DNA from: Corynebacterium mustelae
Lineage (GTDB): Bacteria > Actinomycetota > Actinomycetes > Mycobacteriales > Mycobacteriaceae
DNA length: 64,000 nt
Direction of reading: 5' to 3'
Assembly: GCF_001020985.1 (NCBI RefSeq)
Contig: NZ_CP011542.1
Coordinates: 1,364,001 to 1,428,000 of the forward strand
A program made the translations under genes and the position numbers. The notes below the pieces were generated by a model that searched no databases, was not told where the DNA came from, and saw nothing but the letters and a program-made list of their open reading frames with translations. Positions 20,423 through 28,269 of this stretch are shown piece by piece; position 1 is the first letter of the stretch, and every line of letters begins with the position of its first letter.

Positions 20423-20530
20423 TTGGTCCTGTTAATGATTTGGTTAGGAACCCAAATCATTGTGTGGGGCTTCTCAGAAATAGTCCTGCAAGGCAGCAAT
20501 CTAGAGCGTTCACTAAAACTTGACGCTTGA
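20423..20530 (+). pseudogene. Truncated copy of small membrane protein
   Basis: This is the left copy of the frame described at 21895-22095. It is identical up to the codons for LERSLKL, then breaks off at the end of the duplication and stops six bases later. It lacks the second helix. Confidence 0.4.
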
Positions 20531-20842
20531 CATACAGCCAGCGTAGAAGCATGATTGTCTGAGTCCAACATGTTGCGGCACGCTGATGCGAGCGAAGGTC
20601 ATGGTGCTTGCGGTGGGTTTGAAGCCAGGCGTTGATAGTGCGTGCAGTAGAAATTAGGACGAAAAAGTGTGGCACAATAACGAAACACGCGGGCGTTCCT
20701 TTCAGTTTGATTTTCTTTTGACAAAAAACAACGCTGATAGATCTTTACGCGTGTCTTTCGTTATGGCACACCCGTCAAAGCCCCAAAACTACAGGTCAAA
20801 AATTCGCACACGTTTCCCCGGTGAGAAAACCTCAATGATGGG

Positions 20843-21993
20843 GGCGTACCGAGCTAGCGCCATTTCATGAGGCGAAATCCTTGTGGCTTGACCTGATGGA
20901 AATCGCTGGATTTGCTCTGCTTTTCGACGCACGTTTCGCGCAGATTAAGCAAAGTTTGTCTGGGTGATCCATAGCCAGAGCAAAATTACCAGAGTAAATA
21001 CAGCAATGAAGAGTGATAAGCCGCACCCGATGAAAAGTCTGGTTGGTTTCCTATTTTCTAATCTATTGTTTTCGGAATTAGGATATGGATTCTTCCCACT
21101 AATTTCTCGTAAAAATGGTAGAAAAGTTCCTGTTTTTAGCGGCAAAGAATAACCATTAAATCTAAACCAATCCGCGATTATAAGTCCGGAAACCGTAAAG
21201 AAAACTGCCGTTATTAATCGAGGTATTTTTTCTGCAGCTAACCAAAAATCCGGGAAAAAGATTGCACTTAGCAATCCTCCTGGAATTAAGCCGACGGTGA
21301 AAGAAAGAGTGAGTTCAAAAATGAAATACCAACCACCAAATTGAAGGTTTTTTAGTTCTTCTTCTCTATGTTTTTGATAATGGTGGATGTAGAAAAAAGA
21401 CGGAATTATACCCAAAAATACGAAGGTGATGGGTAGGAAAGACATTTGGGCAGTTGTCCTTTTATTAGATAAGGTATATTTGGCTTTAGTTCACGTTTTT
21501 CTCTTTAGAAGCGATTGTGCGTTGTTTGCTCTCATTCGTCAATTTTTTACAATTGCGCGACCCGTATCGTCTAGTAGTTCCGTATCCACAAAACCGCCAA
21601 TTACAGTTCCAAAAGGCGTGTTGAGGGTATGTAGACGGAATTCGCTTCAGCCGCAGGTGAAGATGGTGCGAAGTTAGAATGTTTCTGTGATAGAAAACCG
21701 ACGAGATGGGCGAACTATCGGAAGTTAATGAGGTCCGTGTCTGTCTGAAAGGATGCAAGCTGGTTTCTTTGAACTGCGCTTGATGCTCTCAAACAGATTG
21801 ATGATGGAACCTGCTACCACTGGAAGGTCGATTCTACGTACATCACAACTACTGCGGCAAAGGCAATTCATAAATGAAATCTCTCTGATTTTTCTTGGTC
21901 CTGTTAATGATTTGGTTAGGAACCCAAATCATTGTGTGGGGCTTCTCAGAAATAGTCCTGCAAGGCAGCAATCTAGAGCGTTCACTAAAACTT
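20843..21993. repeat. Tandem duplication, copy B (1.15 kb)
   Basis: Second copy of the segment at 19370-20521. The right-hand 240-base block (21753-21993) looks identical to 20281-20521. The membrane-protein block is nearly identical apart from its 5' end. The right boundary is sharp, just after CACTAAAACTTGA. Confidence 0.85.
20945..21445 (-). CDS. Four-helix membrane protein, copy B
   Basis: This 166-residue paralogue of the 19474-19974 protein has the same four transmembrane helices and an identical C-terminal half from GYSLPLKTGTFLPFLREISG onward, except in the last helix (AVFTLV for AVLTLV) and the last residues (NFA for NLA). The N-terminus differs (IHHYQKHREEELKNLQFGG against IYRKEREKELKNHPFGG). 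That pattern fits duplication followed by partial gene conversion or selective change at one end. The family is unknown. The AT-rich codon use suggests acquisition from another organism. Confidence 0.75.
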   Translation of the reverse strand: MSFLPITFVFLGIIPSFFYIHHYQKHREEELKNLQFGGWYFIFELTLSFTVGLIPGGLLSAIFFPDFWLAAEKIPRLITAVFFTVSGLIIADWFRFNGYSLPLKTGTFLPFLREISGKNPYPNSENNRLENRKPTRLFIGCGLSLFIAVFTLVILLWLWITQTNFA

Positions 21994-22095
21994 GAAGACA
22001 TGGAGCTCTACATCAAGGTTCTTGTCTATACGCTTTTCCCGTTGCCGCTTGCTGTTGTGCTTGCCCGTCGCCTGGTTGAAAAAATAAGACGTTGA
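21895..22095 (+). CDS. Small two-helix membrane protein, possibly 5' damaged
   Basis: A 66-codon frame from TTG 21895 (or ATG 21907) encodes LVLLMIWLGTQIIVWGFSEIV, a polar hinge, and a second helix VLVYTLFPLPLAVVLARRLV with a basic end EKIRR. The frame is closed just upstream by TGA at 21886-21888. An ATG 12 bases before that stop (MKSL) would be in frame with the helix if one base were added, so the 5' end may be frameshifted. The left duplication copy contains only the first helix. Expression is uncertain. Confidence 0.35.
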   Translation: MVLLMIWLGTQIIVWGFSEIVLQGSNLERSLKLEDMELYIKVLVYTLFPLPLAVVLARRLVEKIRR

Positions 22096-22140
22096 ATGTA
22101 GAGCATCCTGCACAGTTATAAGCGGCAAGGTTGCAGGCGG

Positions 22141-22160
22141 TAACAACGAGGGCGTTGTTA
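22141..22160. other. Short perfect hairpin in intergenic region
   Basis: The eight-base arms TAACAACG / CGTTGTTA flank an AGGG loop. No T run follows on either strand, so it is not a standard terminator. The rest of 22096-22369 shows no gene. It includes a one-mismatch copy of the 13-base word at 22215-22227. Confidence 0.4.
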
Positions 22161-22369
22161 TGGAATCAAGTGATTTTTTATGGCGCCAATCACATTGAAA
22201 CCGCCAACGGTGTGCCGTCGAAAAGCAAAGGCTTAGGTAATCTCGGCAATGTCTGGGAACATTTACGGGCGATGACGTTCAGGTGCGCGTCTTTTATATT
22301 GAAACGCTGACGTTGTGGTGGTTTTGGCATTAAGGTAAAGGCGTCAATCGTTGAACAATGGAGTAGGTA

Positions 22370-23311
22370 ATGGCGTGGTTTAATTCGAAATTGGAAAATC
22401 AAGCTTTAGAGGCATTTGACCAGGGTAATCTTGAGTCGGCAAGTGAATTGTATCTGCAGGCGATAAAAGAAAAGCCGCTACGGATCGATTTTTATTACAT
22501 GGCTGGGTTGTGTTTTAAATATTTGCGGAAGTGGGAGGAATCCTTAACCTATAACCTTCAAGCAATTGAGCTGAACGACGAAATCGATGAGGCCGCCCAC
22601 TGGAACGCAGCGATTGCGGCGACTGCCTTGGGGAAATGGGATATTGCCCGCAAGGTGTGGAATGCGGTTGGTATGCCGATCACCGAGGGCGAGGGGGAGA
22701 TTGTTGAAAACTTTGGTTTCGCGGTTATCTATCTGAATCCGTGGGGTGCGGGCGAAACACTATTCGCGGAGCGTATCGACCCGGTGCGGGCACGCATTGT
22801 CAATGTTCCGTTCCCTAAAAGCGGGCACCGGTACGGCGATATCGTATTGCATGATGGTGCCCCGATTGGTCAGCGCGAAGCGCAGGGGCAGACGTTCACT
22901 ATTTTCAATGAAATGCAGGTGCTGGAACGTTCACCGTATCTGACTTATAACGTCACAGTCACTGCTGAATCACCGGAGGATAGCGCTGCGCTCACAGAAC
23001 TTGTGGAACCCACTGGGGGAATGGCGGAAGATTGGACCCGGACCACGTCTTATTTGTGTAAGAAGTGCAGTTATGGAGTGCCGCACGACGATGATGACCA
23101 CGACCATGACTTGGCAGCGGAAGACCAGTGGGTTACAGAGCGCGAATTTGGCATTGGCATGGCAAGCCGCGAGAAACTCGACGAGATCCTTTTAGAGTGG
23201 GAAGCAAACGGCCCAGGCCGCCGCGTGATTGACATAACGCTTGAGGAGTATCCGCTTCCGGAGCCGGAAGATGGGCAAACTTGGTGGCTCGGGTTGGATG
23301 GGGAGCACTAG
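22370..23311 (+). CDS. TPR-containing hypothetical protein
   Basis: This 313-residue protein starts after GGAGTAGGTA. Residues 1-95 hold two to three TPR-like helix pairs (NQALEAFDQGNLESASELYLQAIKE, YMAGLCFKYLRKWEESLTYNLQAIEL, AAIAATALGKWDIARKVWNAVG). The remainder is a beta-rich domain with the conserved-looking FGFAVIYLNPWGAGETLFAERIDPVRARIVNVPFPKSGHRYGDIVLHDG, and a CKKCSYG pair followed by an Asp/His-rich run (HDDDDHDHD) that could bind metal. I recall this architecture from bacterial proteins near toxin-immunity clusters, but no function is established. It is a single gene between the duplication and rtcB, and convergent with rtcB. Confidence 0.7.
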   Translation: MAWFNSKLENQALEAFDQGNLESASELYLQAIKEKPLRIDFYYMAGLCFKYLRKWEESLTYNLQAIELNDEIDEAAHWNAAIAATALGKWDIARKVWNAVGMPITEGEGEIVENFGFAVIYLNPWGAGETLFAERIDPVRARIVNVPFPKSGHRYGDIVLHDGAPIGQREAQGQTFTIFNEMQVLERSPYLTYNVTVTAESPEDSAALTELVEPTGGMAEDWTRTTSYLCKKCSYGVPHDDDDHDHDLAAEDQWVTEREFGIGMASREKLDEILLEWEANGPGRRVIDITLEEYPLPEPEDGQTWWLGLDGEH

Positions 23312-23415
23312 ACATTTCTGGTGCTAATTAGGTTAACGCGGTGAAACGTGTGGACGGTTAGAAGCTTTTCGACACGTGGTGTGTAGGTGCCCGTCCGGGA
23401 TACGTCGAAAAGCAA

Positions 23416-23443
23416 ACCGCACCGATTGGTGCATCGGTGCGGT
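23416..23443 (-). terminator. Intrinsic terminator of rtcB
   Basis: Perfect 11-base arms ACCGCACCGAT / ATCGGTGCGGT with a six-base loop lie just beyond the rtcB stop. On the minus strand the hairpin runs into TTTGCTTTTC, which belongs to a one-mismatch copy of the 13-base word (23402-23414). Confidence 0.85.
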
Positions 23444-23448
23444 AGGGG

Positions 23449-24681
23449 TTATGTACCTTTCACGTTGAGGATCTGCCGCAGCTTGTGCTTGATCTCAACG
23501 AGGTCGGCGGAATCCGCCATGACCTGGTCGATATCCTTATAAGCGTCCGGGATCTCGTCGACCCATGCGTCGCCGTGGCGATACACGATTCCCTTCATTC
23601 GGGATTCAAGATCATCCACGTTAAAGCGACGCCGCGCCTCCGTGCGGGAGAACCGGCGACCCGCCCCGTGCGGTGCAGACCGCAGCGAACCGACATTTCC
23701 CTTGCCTTCCACAACGTAGGAGGCGGTTCCCATCGAACCGGGGATCAACGCATACCGGCCCTCATCGGCGCGAACTGCGCCTTTCCTAGTCAGCCACACC
23801 GTTCGGTTGCAGTGCTCTTCCCGTTCGGTGTAGTTGTGGTGGCAGTTGATCCGCTGAATTTCCTCCACCTTTTCACCCATGAATTCAGACAGGCAGGTGT
23901 TAAACCGGTCCATCATTTCTTCGCGGTTTTCAAAGGCAAAACGCTGTGCCCAGTGCAGATCCGTGATGTAGGAATCGAACTCGGGGGTGCCGGTGACGAA
24001 GTACGCCAAGTCGTTATTGGAAATCGGAATCCACCACTTAGCCATGAGTTCCTGAGCGATCTCAATGTGCTTACGGGCGATCTTATTTCCAACACCGCGG
24101 GAGCCGGAGTGCAGGAACATCCATACGTTATCCTCTTCGTCGAGGCACAACTCAATGAAGTGGTTACCACCACCAAGCGAGCCCAGTTGCAGCCGCCACT
24201 TAGGGGAGTGGGACAGATCGACGCCGGTATCTTCGGCCAGTTTTGCCAGCTCACGGCACCGCTTCTCGGCGGAGCCGCCCATCACCCAGCCGTTGTAGTT
24301 TCCAGGTGACAGTGGGATCGCCGCTTCGATCGCGTCGCGCAGCTTCACCAGGTCTTTGCCTTCTAAGTCGGCAGCGGTGAACTGGGTGCGTACCGCGATC
24401 ATTCCGCATCCGATGTCCACACCCACAGCTGCGGGGATGACGGCGTCGATGGTGCCGAAGACGGTTCCCACCGAGGACCCCAAGCCGGTGTGTGCGTCCG
24501 GCATGAGTGCTACATGTGGGTAGATGAACGGCAGTTTTGCCAGTTCCTTTGCCTGCTCCATGGTGGAGTCTTCGATTTCGGAAGCGAAACACACCACGTT
24601 AGCTGGGGTGTCCTTCAAGTGACGGTTCAAGTAATTGGCATTGGGGCGTTTTGCGCCCTTACCACGATATTTGCGTGCCAT
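23449..24681 (-). CDS. rtcB: RNA-splicing ligase RtcB
   Basis: RtcB joins 2',3'-cyclic phosphate (or 3'-phosphate) RNA ends to 5'-hydroxyl ends, using GTP and manganese, and repairs cleaved tRNAs. The 410-residue protein has all family marks: GVDIGCGM with the metal-binding cysteine (Cys92), LGGGNHFIEL, HSGSRGVG, CHHNYTERE, PGSMGTASYVV, and SAPHGAGRRFSR, which carries the guanylylated histidine. The start ATG 24681 has GAAAGGAG upstream. It stands as a single gene with its own terminator, and a small ORF with a terminator-like hairpin lies just upstream on the same strand. No archease gene is nearby. Confidence 0.97.
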   Translation of the reverse strand: MARKYRGKGAKRPNANYLNRHLKDTPANVVCFASEIEDSTMEQAKELAKLPFIYPHVALMPDAHTGLGSSVGTVFGTIDAVIPAAVGVDIGCGMIAVRTQFTAADLEGKDLVKLRDAIEAAIPLSPGNYNGWVMGGSAEKRCRELAKLAEDTGVDLSHSPKWRLQLGSLGGGNHFIELCLDEEDNVWMFLHSGSRGVGNKIARKHIEIAQELMAKWWIPISNNDLAYFVTGTPEFDSYITDLHWAQRFAFENREEMMDRFNTCLSEFMGEKVEEIQRINCHHNYTEREEHCNRTVWLTRKGAVRADEGRYALIPGSMGTASYVVEGKGNVGSLRSAPHGAGRRFSRTEARRRFNVDDLESRMKGIVYRHGDAWVDEIPDAYKDIDQVMADSADLVEIKHKLRQILNVKGT

Positions 24682-24754
24682 TACACGCGTGCTCCTTTCA
24701 AGGAAAAAGTTTCAAGTTATCTGTCTGTCACGGCAAAGGCTTGAATAAGGCGTA

Positions 24755-24799
24755 CAAAAAATCGCCGCGGACTACAGACGATGTGCAGTGTGCGGCGAT
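24755..24799 (-). terminator. Terminator or attenuator upstream of rtcB
   Basis: Arms ATCGCCGC / GCGGCGAT with a 23-base loop. On the minus strand the hairpin is followed by a T run. It lies between a 41-codon ORF and rtcB, so it either ends a short transcript or attenuates read-through into rtcB. Confidence 0.7.
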
Positions 24800-24821
24800 A
24801 AATTCTTGCGCTTGACTGTGG

Positions 24822-24947
24822 CTAATGTGATTGATTCACCAAAGCTTTGGCAGCCACTTGCGGATTGGGTACACGCCGCGAGGGGGACGGGAGCGTCAAC
24901 TGTTGTTGGCTCAAATGCTCATTGAATAGCTGTTTATGGTCTAACAT
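24822..24947 (-). CDS. Small protein, 41 residues, upstream of rtcB
   Basis: A short minus-strand gene starts at ATG 24947, preceded by a strong ribosome site AGGAAGGG seven bases upstream, and encodes MLDHKQLFNEHLSQQQLTLP, then SPSRRVPNPQVAAKALVNQSH. The composition (Gln, Pro, Arg, no hydrophobic helix) does not suggest a membrane peptide. It ends 23 bases before a hairpin with a T run, and rtcB begins 74 bases after that. It may be a stand-alone small protein or a leader peptide. I do not recognise a family. The ribosome site is the main evidence that it is real. Confidence 0.5.
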   Translation of the reverse strand: MLDHKQLFNEHLSQQQLTLPSPSRRVPNPQVAAKALVNQSH

Positions 24948-25284
24948 GTCGTCCCTTCCTTTCTGGTTACTCGCGGGTTTAAAGTGTGCTCGATGCACAA
25001 TTAAAAACTACTAGTGCAATATGGCATCAACGGCAAGGGCTTTACCCCCGGTGTGTGCCAGGTGTTTTTCGCTTGTCGACGCGCGCAACATGTGCGGCAA
25101 CTGGGGAAATGCGGCGAAAAACATGAATGTGAGGAAAGCGAAAATTTGGGGCGACAAGGGGTAATTTTTGCGGCCAATTGGATGCTGCGGAAAGCATGAC
25201 CAACTGCGGTGGCTAACCCCAAAAGGTGGTGTTGCGACCTGGGGCGGGTGGGGCGATGGTAATGTTTTTAACGCACTCAGAAGT
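24948..25284. other. Intergenic, no gene seen
   Basis: No supported coding region is visible. It must contain the minus-strand promoter for the 41-codon ORF and the plus-strand promoter for the cobalamin riboswitch transcript. A two-mismatch relative of the 13-base word, CGCTTGTCGACGC, lies near 25067. Confidence 0.4.
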
Positions 25285-25457
25285 GAGCTGGTGAAGCTGA
25301 ATGTGTGTAAGGCTTCATGGGAATCCGGTGAAAAACCGGAACTGGCGCGCAGCGGTGAGTGGGGACCGCCCCATCCAAAGGCCACTGGCTTTTTACAAGC
25401 TGGGAAGGCGTTGGGGGATAAACGGGATGATCCACAAGTCCGAAGACCGACCAGCTC
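25285..25457 (+). promoter_or_regulatory. Cobalamin (vitamin B12) riboswitch
   Basis: The conserved core is plain to read. GGGAA, then CCGGTG, AAAACCGG, and GCGCGCAGCGGTGAG form the B12 box arm (25319-25359). GCCACTGGC and GCTGGGAAGGCG form the next conserved arm (25381-25410). AAGTCCGAAGACCG follows (25437-25449). The closing P1 stem is perfect: GAGCTGGT (25285-25292) pairs with ACCAGCTC (25450-25457). Downstream, CTTGTGG at 25465-25471 can pair with CCACAAG at 25432-25438 inside the core, a likely expression-platform switch. There is no recognisable B12-related gene on the plus strand within the following kilobase. Confidence 0.93.
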
Positions 25458-25544
25458 TGACCATCTTGTGGCCCTCGCGTCTAGGTGCTACCTGATTCTC
25501 GATGTGTGACTGTAACAAGTTTCGCGTTGAGGGGAGTGGGACGA

Positions 25545-25667
25545 ATGCTTTCGCCCCGATTCACTCCATGCATCAGCATAGGTCCATTGCATTGGATGCC
25601 GTCTTGTGCGGTATCGGGTGTGGTGCTCCTGCGTGCTGCCTGTTCAAGTTGGGTGTTTAACGAGTAG
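25545..25667 (+). CDS. Small ORF behind the cobalamin riboswitch
   Basis: ATG 25545 has an excellent ribosome site, GAGGGGAG, six bases upstream and opens a 40-codon frame (MLSPRFTPCISIGPLHWMPS, then CAVSGVVLLRAACSSWVFNE). Protein features are weak: one short hydrophobic stretch and four cysteines. It resembles no B12-regulated product I know. It could be a leader peptide, a decayed gene start, or chance. The position directly behind the riboswitch is the only reason to list it. Confidence 0.3.
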   Translation: MLSPRFTPCISIGPLHWMPSCAVSGVVLLRAACSSWVFNE

Positions 25668-25747
25668 CACTCGTCACCGACTGTCAGCTGTGACGATCGT
25701 CCCAGCACTCAACTTGTGGGTACCAGTGCGAATGCTTATACCTAACC

Positions 25748-25843
25748 AAATTTCACTTCAGGTGAGGGTTCGCCGCCAGTAAATACAAGAGTGCTTTTCC
25801 CACTCCCAAAGTATTCTTGTAGTGCGGTGAGTTCGTGAAATTT
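25748..25843. other. Large imperfect hairpin in riboswitch transcript
   Basis: Nested inverted repeats AAATTTCAC (25748-25756) / GTGAAATTT (25835-25843) and TACAAGA (25784-25790) / TCTTGTA (25815-25821) would fold a ~96-base structure. It lies between the riboswitch ORF and the terminator, with no gene in it. Confidence 0.55.
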
Positions 25844-25870
25844 GAGGGAAAGACTCGCATATTAGATGCG

Positions 25871-25945
25871 CAATGCCCACCAAGGGTGCACAGCGTGGTG
25901 AATTGTGAGCGCCACGCCGTGCAGACCAAGGTGGGCATTGTTTTA
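25871..25945 (+). terminator. Long hairpin terminator closing the riboswitch transcript
   Basis: Outer arms CAATGCCCACC (25871-25881) / GGTGGGCATTG (25930-25940) and inner arms GCACAGCGTGG / CCACGCCGTGC form a long stem. TTTTAT follows on the plus strand. It would end a ~650-base RNA that starts at the riboswitch. It also lies beyond the 3' end of the minus-strand acetyltransferase gene. Confidence 0.75.
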
Positions 25946-25962
25946 TACGATCGGCTTTTCGG

Positions 25963-26487
25963 TTATGCCAAAAGATCTGATGGTGGTGTGAAATTGATGG
26001 CCAGGGTGTAGTAGCCGGTTTCGTTATCGAAGCAGACTTCTTTGAAACCTACTCGGTTGTATAACTTGTGTGCGCGGGGATTATCTTGCCCCACGCACAA
26101 CGAAATGCCGCGTGCACCGAGTTCCTTGGCCAACTCGATTGTGTTTAACAGGAGTTTTGTTCCTAGCCCTCTATTTCTAAAACGCTCTTCCACTGCGATG
26201 CACAGCTCGGGAACTCCCTCTAACACGTGGCCATAACCATGATTGGTGGCTGTTCCCCATCTAATCCACACCCCGCCGGCGGGGATACGGGTGGTGTCAT
26301 AAGCGACGAATCCGCCGTTTTCTGGTTGCCACTCGTCGACGTAATAGCGGACATCATCTAAAAACCCCTCGCAGACTTCGGCGGTTTCATCCCCTCGAAC
26401 ATCGGTTATGTAATTCAGCCGTGCGATATAGGTTCGATCCGATTCAGTTGTTTCAACGATAGTGAAGTTTCTGCTGGTCATAATCAC
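25963..26487 (-). CDS. GNAT family N-acetyltransferase
   Basis: This 174-residue acetyl-CoA-dependent acetyltransferase shows motif A clearly as IAVEERFRNRGLGTKLLLNTIELAKELGARGISLCVG (R-x-x-G-x-G/A core), and motif B as NPRAHKLYNRVGFKEV. The closing GYYTLAINFTP is typical too. The substrate is unknown. Either of two methionines (26487 or 26481) can be the start. The gene is divergent from the alcohol dehydrogenase gene. Confidence 0.9.
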   Translation of the reverse strand: MIMTSRNFTIVETTESDRTYIARLNYITDVRGDETAEVCEGFLDDVRYYVDEWQPENGGFVAYDTTRIPAGGVWIRWGTATNHGYGHVLEGVPELCIAVEERFRNRGLGTKLLLNTIELAKELGARGISLCVGQDNPRAHKLYNRVGFKEVCFDNETGYYTLAINFTPPSDLLA

Positions 26488-26647
26488 CTAGGGTATCTTA
26501 AAAATTGCTAAGTATGCAGTTGGTATTTACTCATAAATGTATGCCTATAAATACATCCATTTCCCACCGTATCCACTATTGCTTGCTGATCGATACAATG
26601 GGGGTAACCGATTGTTTAGGCTGCCTCACCAATTACATAAGGAGATT

Positions 26648-27712
26648 ATGATGCCGATTCCGGCCAAAGTGCTTCAGAAAACCAGTCCCGACAGCCCATT
26701 TCAGGTAGCCACCATTTCCCGGCGTGATCCTCGGCCAGACGATGTAGTAATTGAAATTCGGGCGGCGGGTATTTGCCATTCAGATATTCACACCATCAGA
26801 AACGAATGGGGACCAGCCCATTTTCCGTTGACGGTCGGCCATGAGATCGCAGGCGTGGTTACTGCGGTAGGTGAGGACGTTACCCGCTGGTCAGTTGGCG
26901 ACCGGGTCGGGGTTGGGTGCTTGGTTAACTCCTGTGGCACCTGCGCGGAATGTGAGGCGGATCAGGAACAAAACTGCCTCAACGGTGCGGTTGGAACATA
27001 CAATTCTGAAGATGTTGATGGCACGATCACTCAAGGTGGCTATGCGCAAAACATCGTGGTGAACGAGAAATTCGTGTGTAAGCTTCCCGATACTCTCGAT
27101 TTTGATGTTGCCGCTCCGTTGTTATGTGCCGGTATTACCACATATTCGCCGCTTGCTACGTGGGACATTAAACCTGGCGATAAAGTTGCCATCGTTGGTT
27201 TAGGTGGTTTGGGGCACATGGGGGTCAAGATTGCCAAGGCACGCGGTGCCGACGTAACAGTGCTGTCGCGTTCCTTGAAGAAAGCCGACGCCGCTGCAGC
27301 TCTTGGGGCTGATCGCATCTTGGCTACCACGGAGGAAGGATTTTTTAAGAAACACCGGGGTGAGTTTGATTTCATTCTGAACACGGTGAGTGCCACTTTG
27401 GATGTGAACGCTTATTTAGGATTGTTGAAACCGCGCGGGGTAATGGTTGTTGTTGGCTTGCCGCCGGAAAACCAGGAGCTGGGTTTTTATGCCTTGATTA
27501 TTGGCCGAAAAGTGCTCACTGGCTCAAATATTGGTGGCATTAAAGAGACTCAGGAGATGTTGGATTTCTGTGGTGAACACGGTCTGGGAGCGGAGATAGA
27601 AAAGATCGGCGTTATGGATGTCGACGCCGCCTATGAGCGAGTTATCGCAGGGGATGTTCAATTCCGCTTTGTTATTGATACCAGCACCTTCGACGATATT
27701 GCTGCTGAATAA
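26648..27712 (+). CDS. Zinc-dependent alcohol dehydrogenase (cinnamyl/YahK type)
   Basis: This 354-residue medium-chain dehydrogenase is an NADP-type alcohol/aldehyde oxidoreductase. Catalytic zinc ligands are in AAGICHSDIH and GHEIAGVV. The structural zinc is held by four cysteines in CLVNSCGTCAECEADQEQNCLNG. The cofactor fold has VGLGGLGHMGVKIAKARGADVTVLSRS, as in the YahK/CAD subgroup. I chose ATG 26648, right after AAGGAG at 26639-26644. A longer upstream frame exists but overlaps the promoter region. It is a single gene followed by a good terminator. The physiological substrate is not evident. Confidence 0.93.
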   Translation: MMPIPAKVLQKTSPDSPFQVATISRRDPRPDDVVIEIRAAGICHSDIHTIRNEWGPAHFPLTVGHEIAGVVTAVGEDVTRWSVGDRVGVGCLVNSCGTCAECEADQEQNCLNGAVGTYNSEDVDGTITQGGYAQNIVVNEKFVCKLPDTLDFDVAAPLLCAGITTYSPLATWDIKPGDKVAIVGLGGLGHMGVKIAKARGADVTVLSRSLKKADAAAALGADRILATTEEGFFKKHRGEFDFILNTVSATLDVNAYLGLLKPRGVMVVVGLPPENQELGFYALIIGRKVLTGSNIGGIKETQEMLDFCGEHGLGAEIEKIGVMDVDAAYERVIAGDVQFRFVIDTSTFDDIAAE

Positions 27713-27724
27713 CTAGATCCGTTA

Positions 27725-27761
27725 ACAGTCGTAGCTGATAATAACTACCGGTTACGGCTGT
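27725..27761 (+). terminator. Intrinsic terminator after alcohol dehydrogenase
   Basis: Arms ACAGTCGTAGC / GTTACGGCTGT pair fully with two G-U wobbles and are followed by CTTTTGTTTCTT. It lies 13 bases after the stop codon. Confidence 0.75.
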
Positions 27762-27812
27762 CTTTTGTTTCTTGCGGTAGCTAGGCGGCCGATTAGCTAC
27801 CACCATATTTAT

Positions 27813-28136
27813 TTATTCTCTATTGTCGCTTAAAACGGCGGCCGCGACTGCGGTTGCAGCGGTGACAGTTAGAACGGCAGGCCAGGCTCCGATTTTCTTA
27901 GCTAATGGGTGGGATAGGCCGAATGCGGTGACGTAAGCGGTGGATAGGGCAGCGGTGAGTGGCACACCACCTTTGGCATACCAAGAGCGTCCCGCCCATG
28001 CGCCAGCGGCGGCAAGCACCGCGCCACCAAGTGGTCGAATTCCAGTTTCGCGGGCGCACAACCAGCCACCGATAAGGCCGGTTGCGACAACAGCTGAGGT
28101 GGTGACGTCTAACGCAGGTTTTAATTGAATGGTCAT
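27813..28136 (-). CDS. Small hydrophobic protein (DUF4126-like?)
   Basis: This 107-residue hydrophobic protein starts at ATG 28136 (MTIQLKPALDVTTSAVVATGLIG). It has about three short helices rich in Ala and Gly: VVATGLIGGWLCAR, LGGAVLAAAGAWAGRSWY and WPAVLTVTAATAVAAAVLS. The pattern is like corynebacterial small membrane proteins annotated as hypothetical. I cannot assign a family with confidence. It is convergent with the dehydrogenase and divergent from the ABC operon. Confidence 0.6.
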   Translation of the reverse strand: MTIQLKPALDVTTSAVVATGLIGGWLCARETGIRPLGGAVLAAAGAWAGRSWYAKGGVPLTAALSTAYVTAFGLSHPLAKKIGAWPAVLTVTAATAVAAAVLSDNRE

Positions 28137-28269
28137 GCCATTAACGGTACCGCGTTTGCGGTGAGTGGTGGTTTTTGGTTCTATCCGGGGGCACGGGTAT
28201 GGGGCATATGGAAGTAGTAATCGGCCAGAAAAGATTGGGTTATTGAAAAACATTTGTTTAGGCTTGTAG

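Larger units (their letters stand above)
19370..20521. repeat. Tandem duplication, copy A (1.15 kb)
   Basis: The segment is repeated 1,471-1,472 bases to the right (20843-21993). Each copy carries an exact 13-base word, a 166-codon membrane protein gene, a degenerate stretch, and a 240-base block that appears identical in both copies. The degenerate stretch is only about 80 percent alike while the flanking blocks are nearly identical, which suggests gene conversion. Base composition is lower in GC than the neighbours. Confidence 0.85.

Noticed and set aside
22141..22160. Terminator at the perfect hairpin TAACAACG / CGTTGTTA
   Set aside because: No T run on either strand.
25168..25509. 113-codon frame overlapping the riboswitch
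   Set aside because: It lies across the conserved cobalamin riboswitch core, which explains the sequence better than a protein.
26611..26640. Possible DtxR iron box upstream of the alcohol dehydrogenase (TTTAGGCTGCCTCACCAA)
   Set aside because: The spacing between half-sites is one base short of the consensus and several positions differ.
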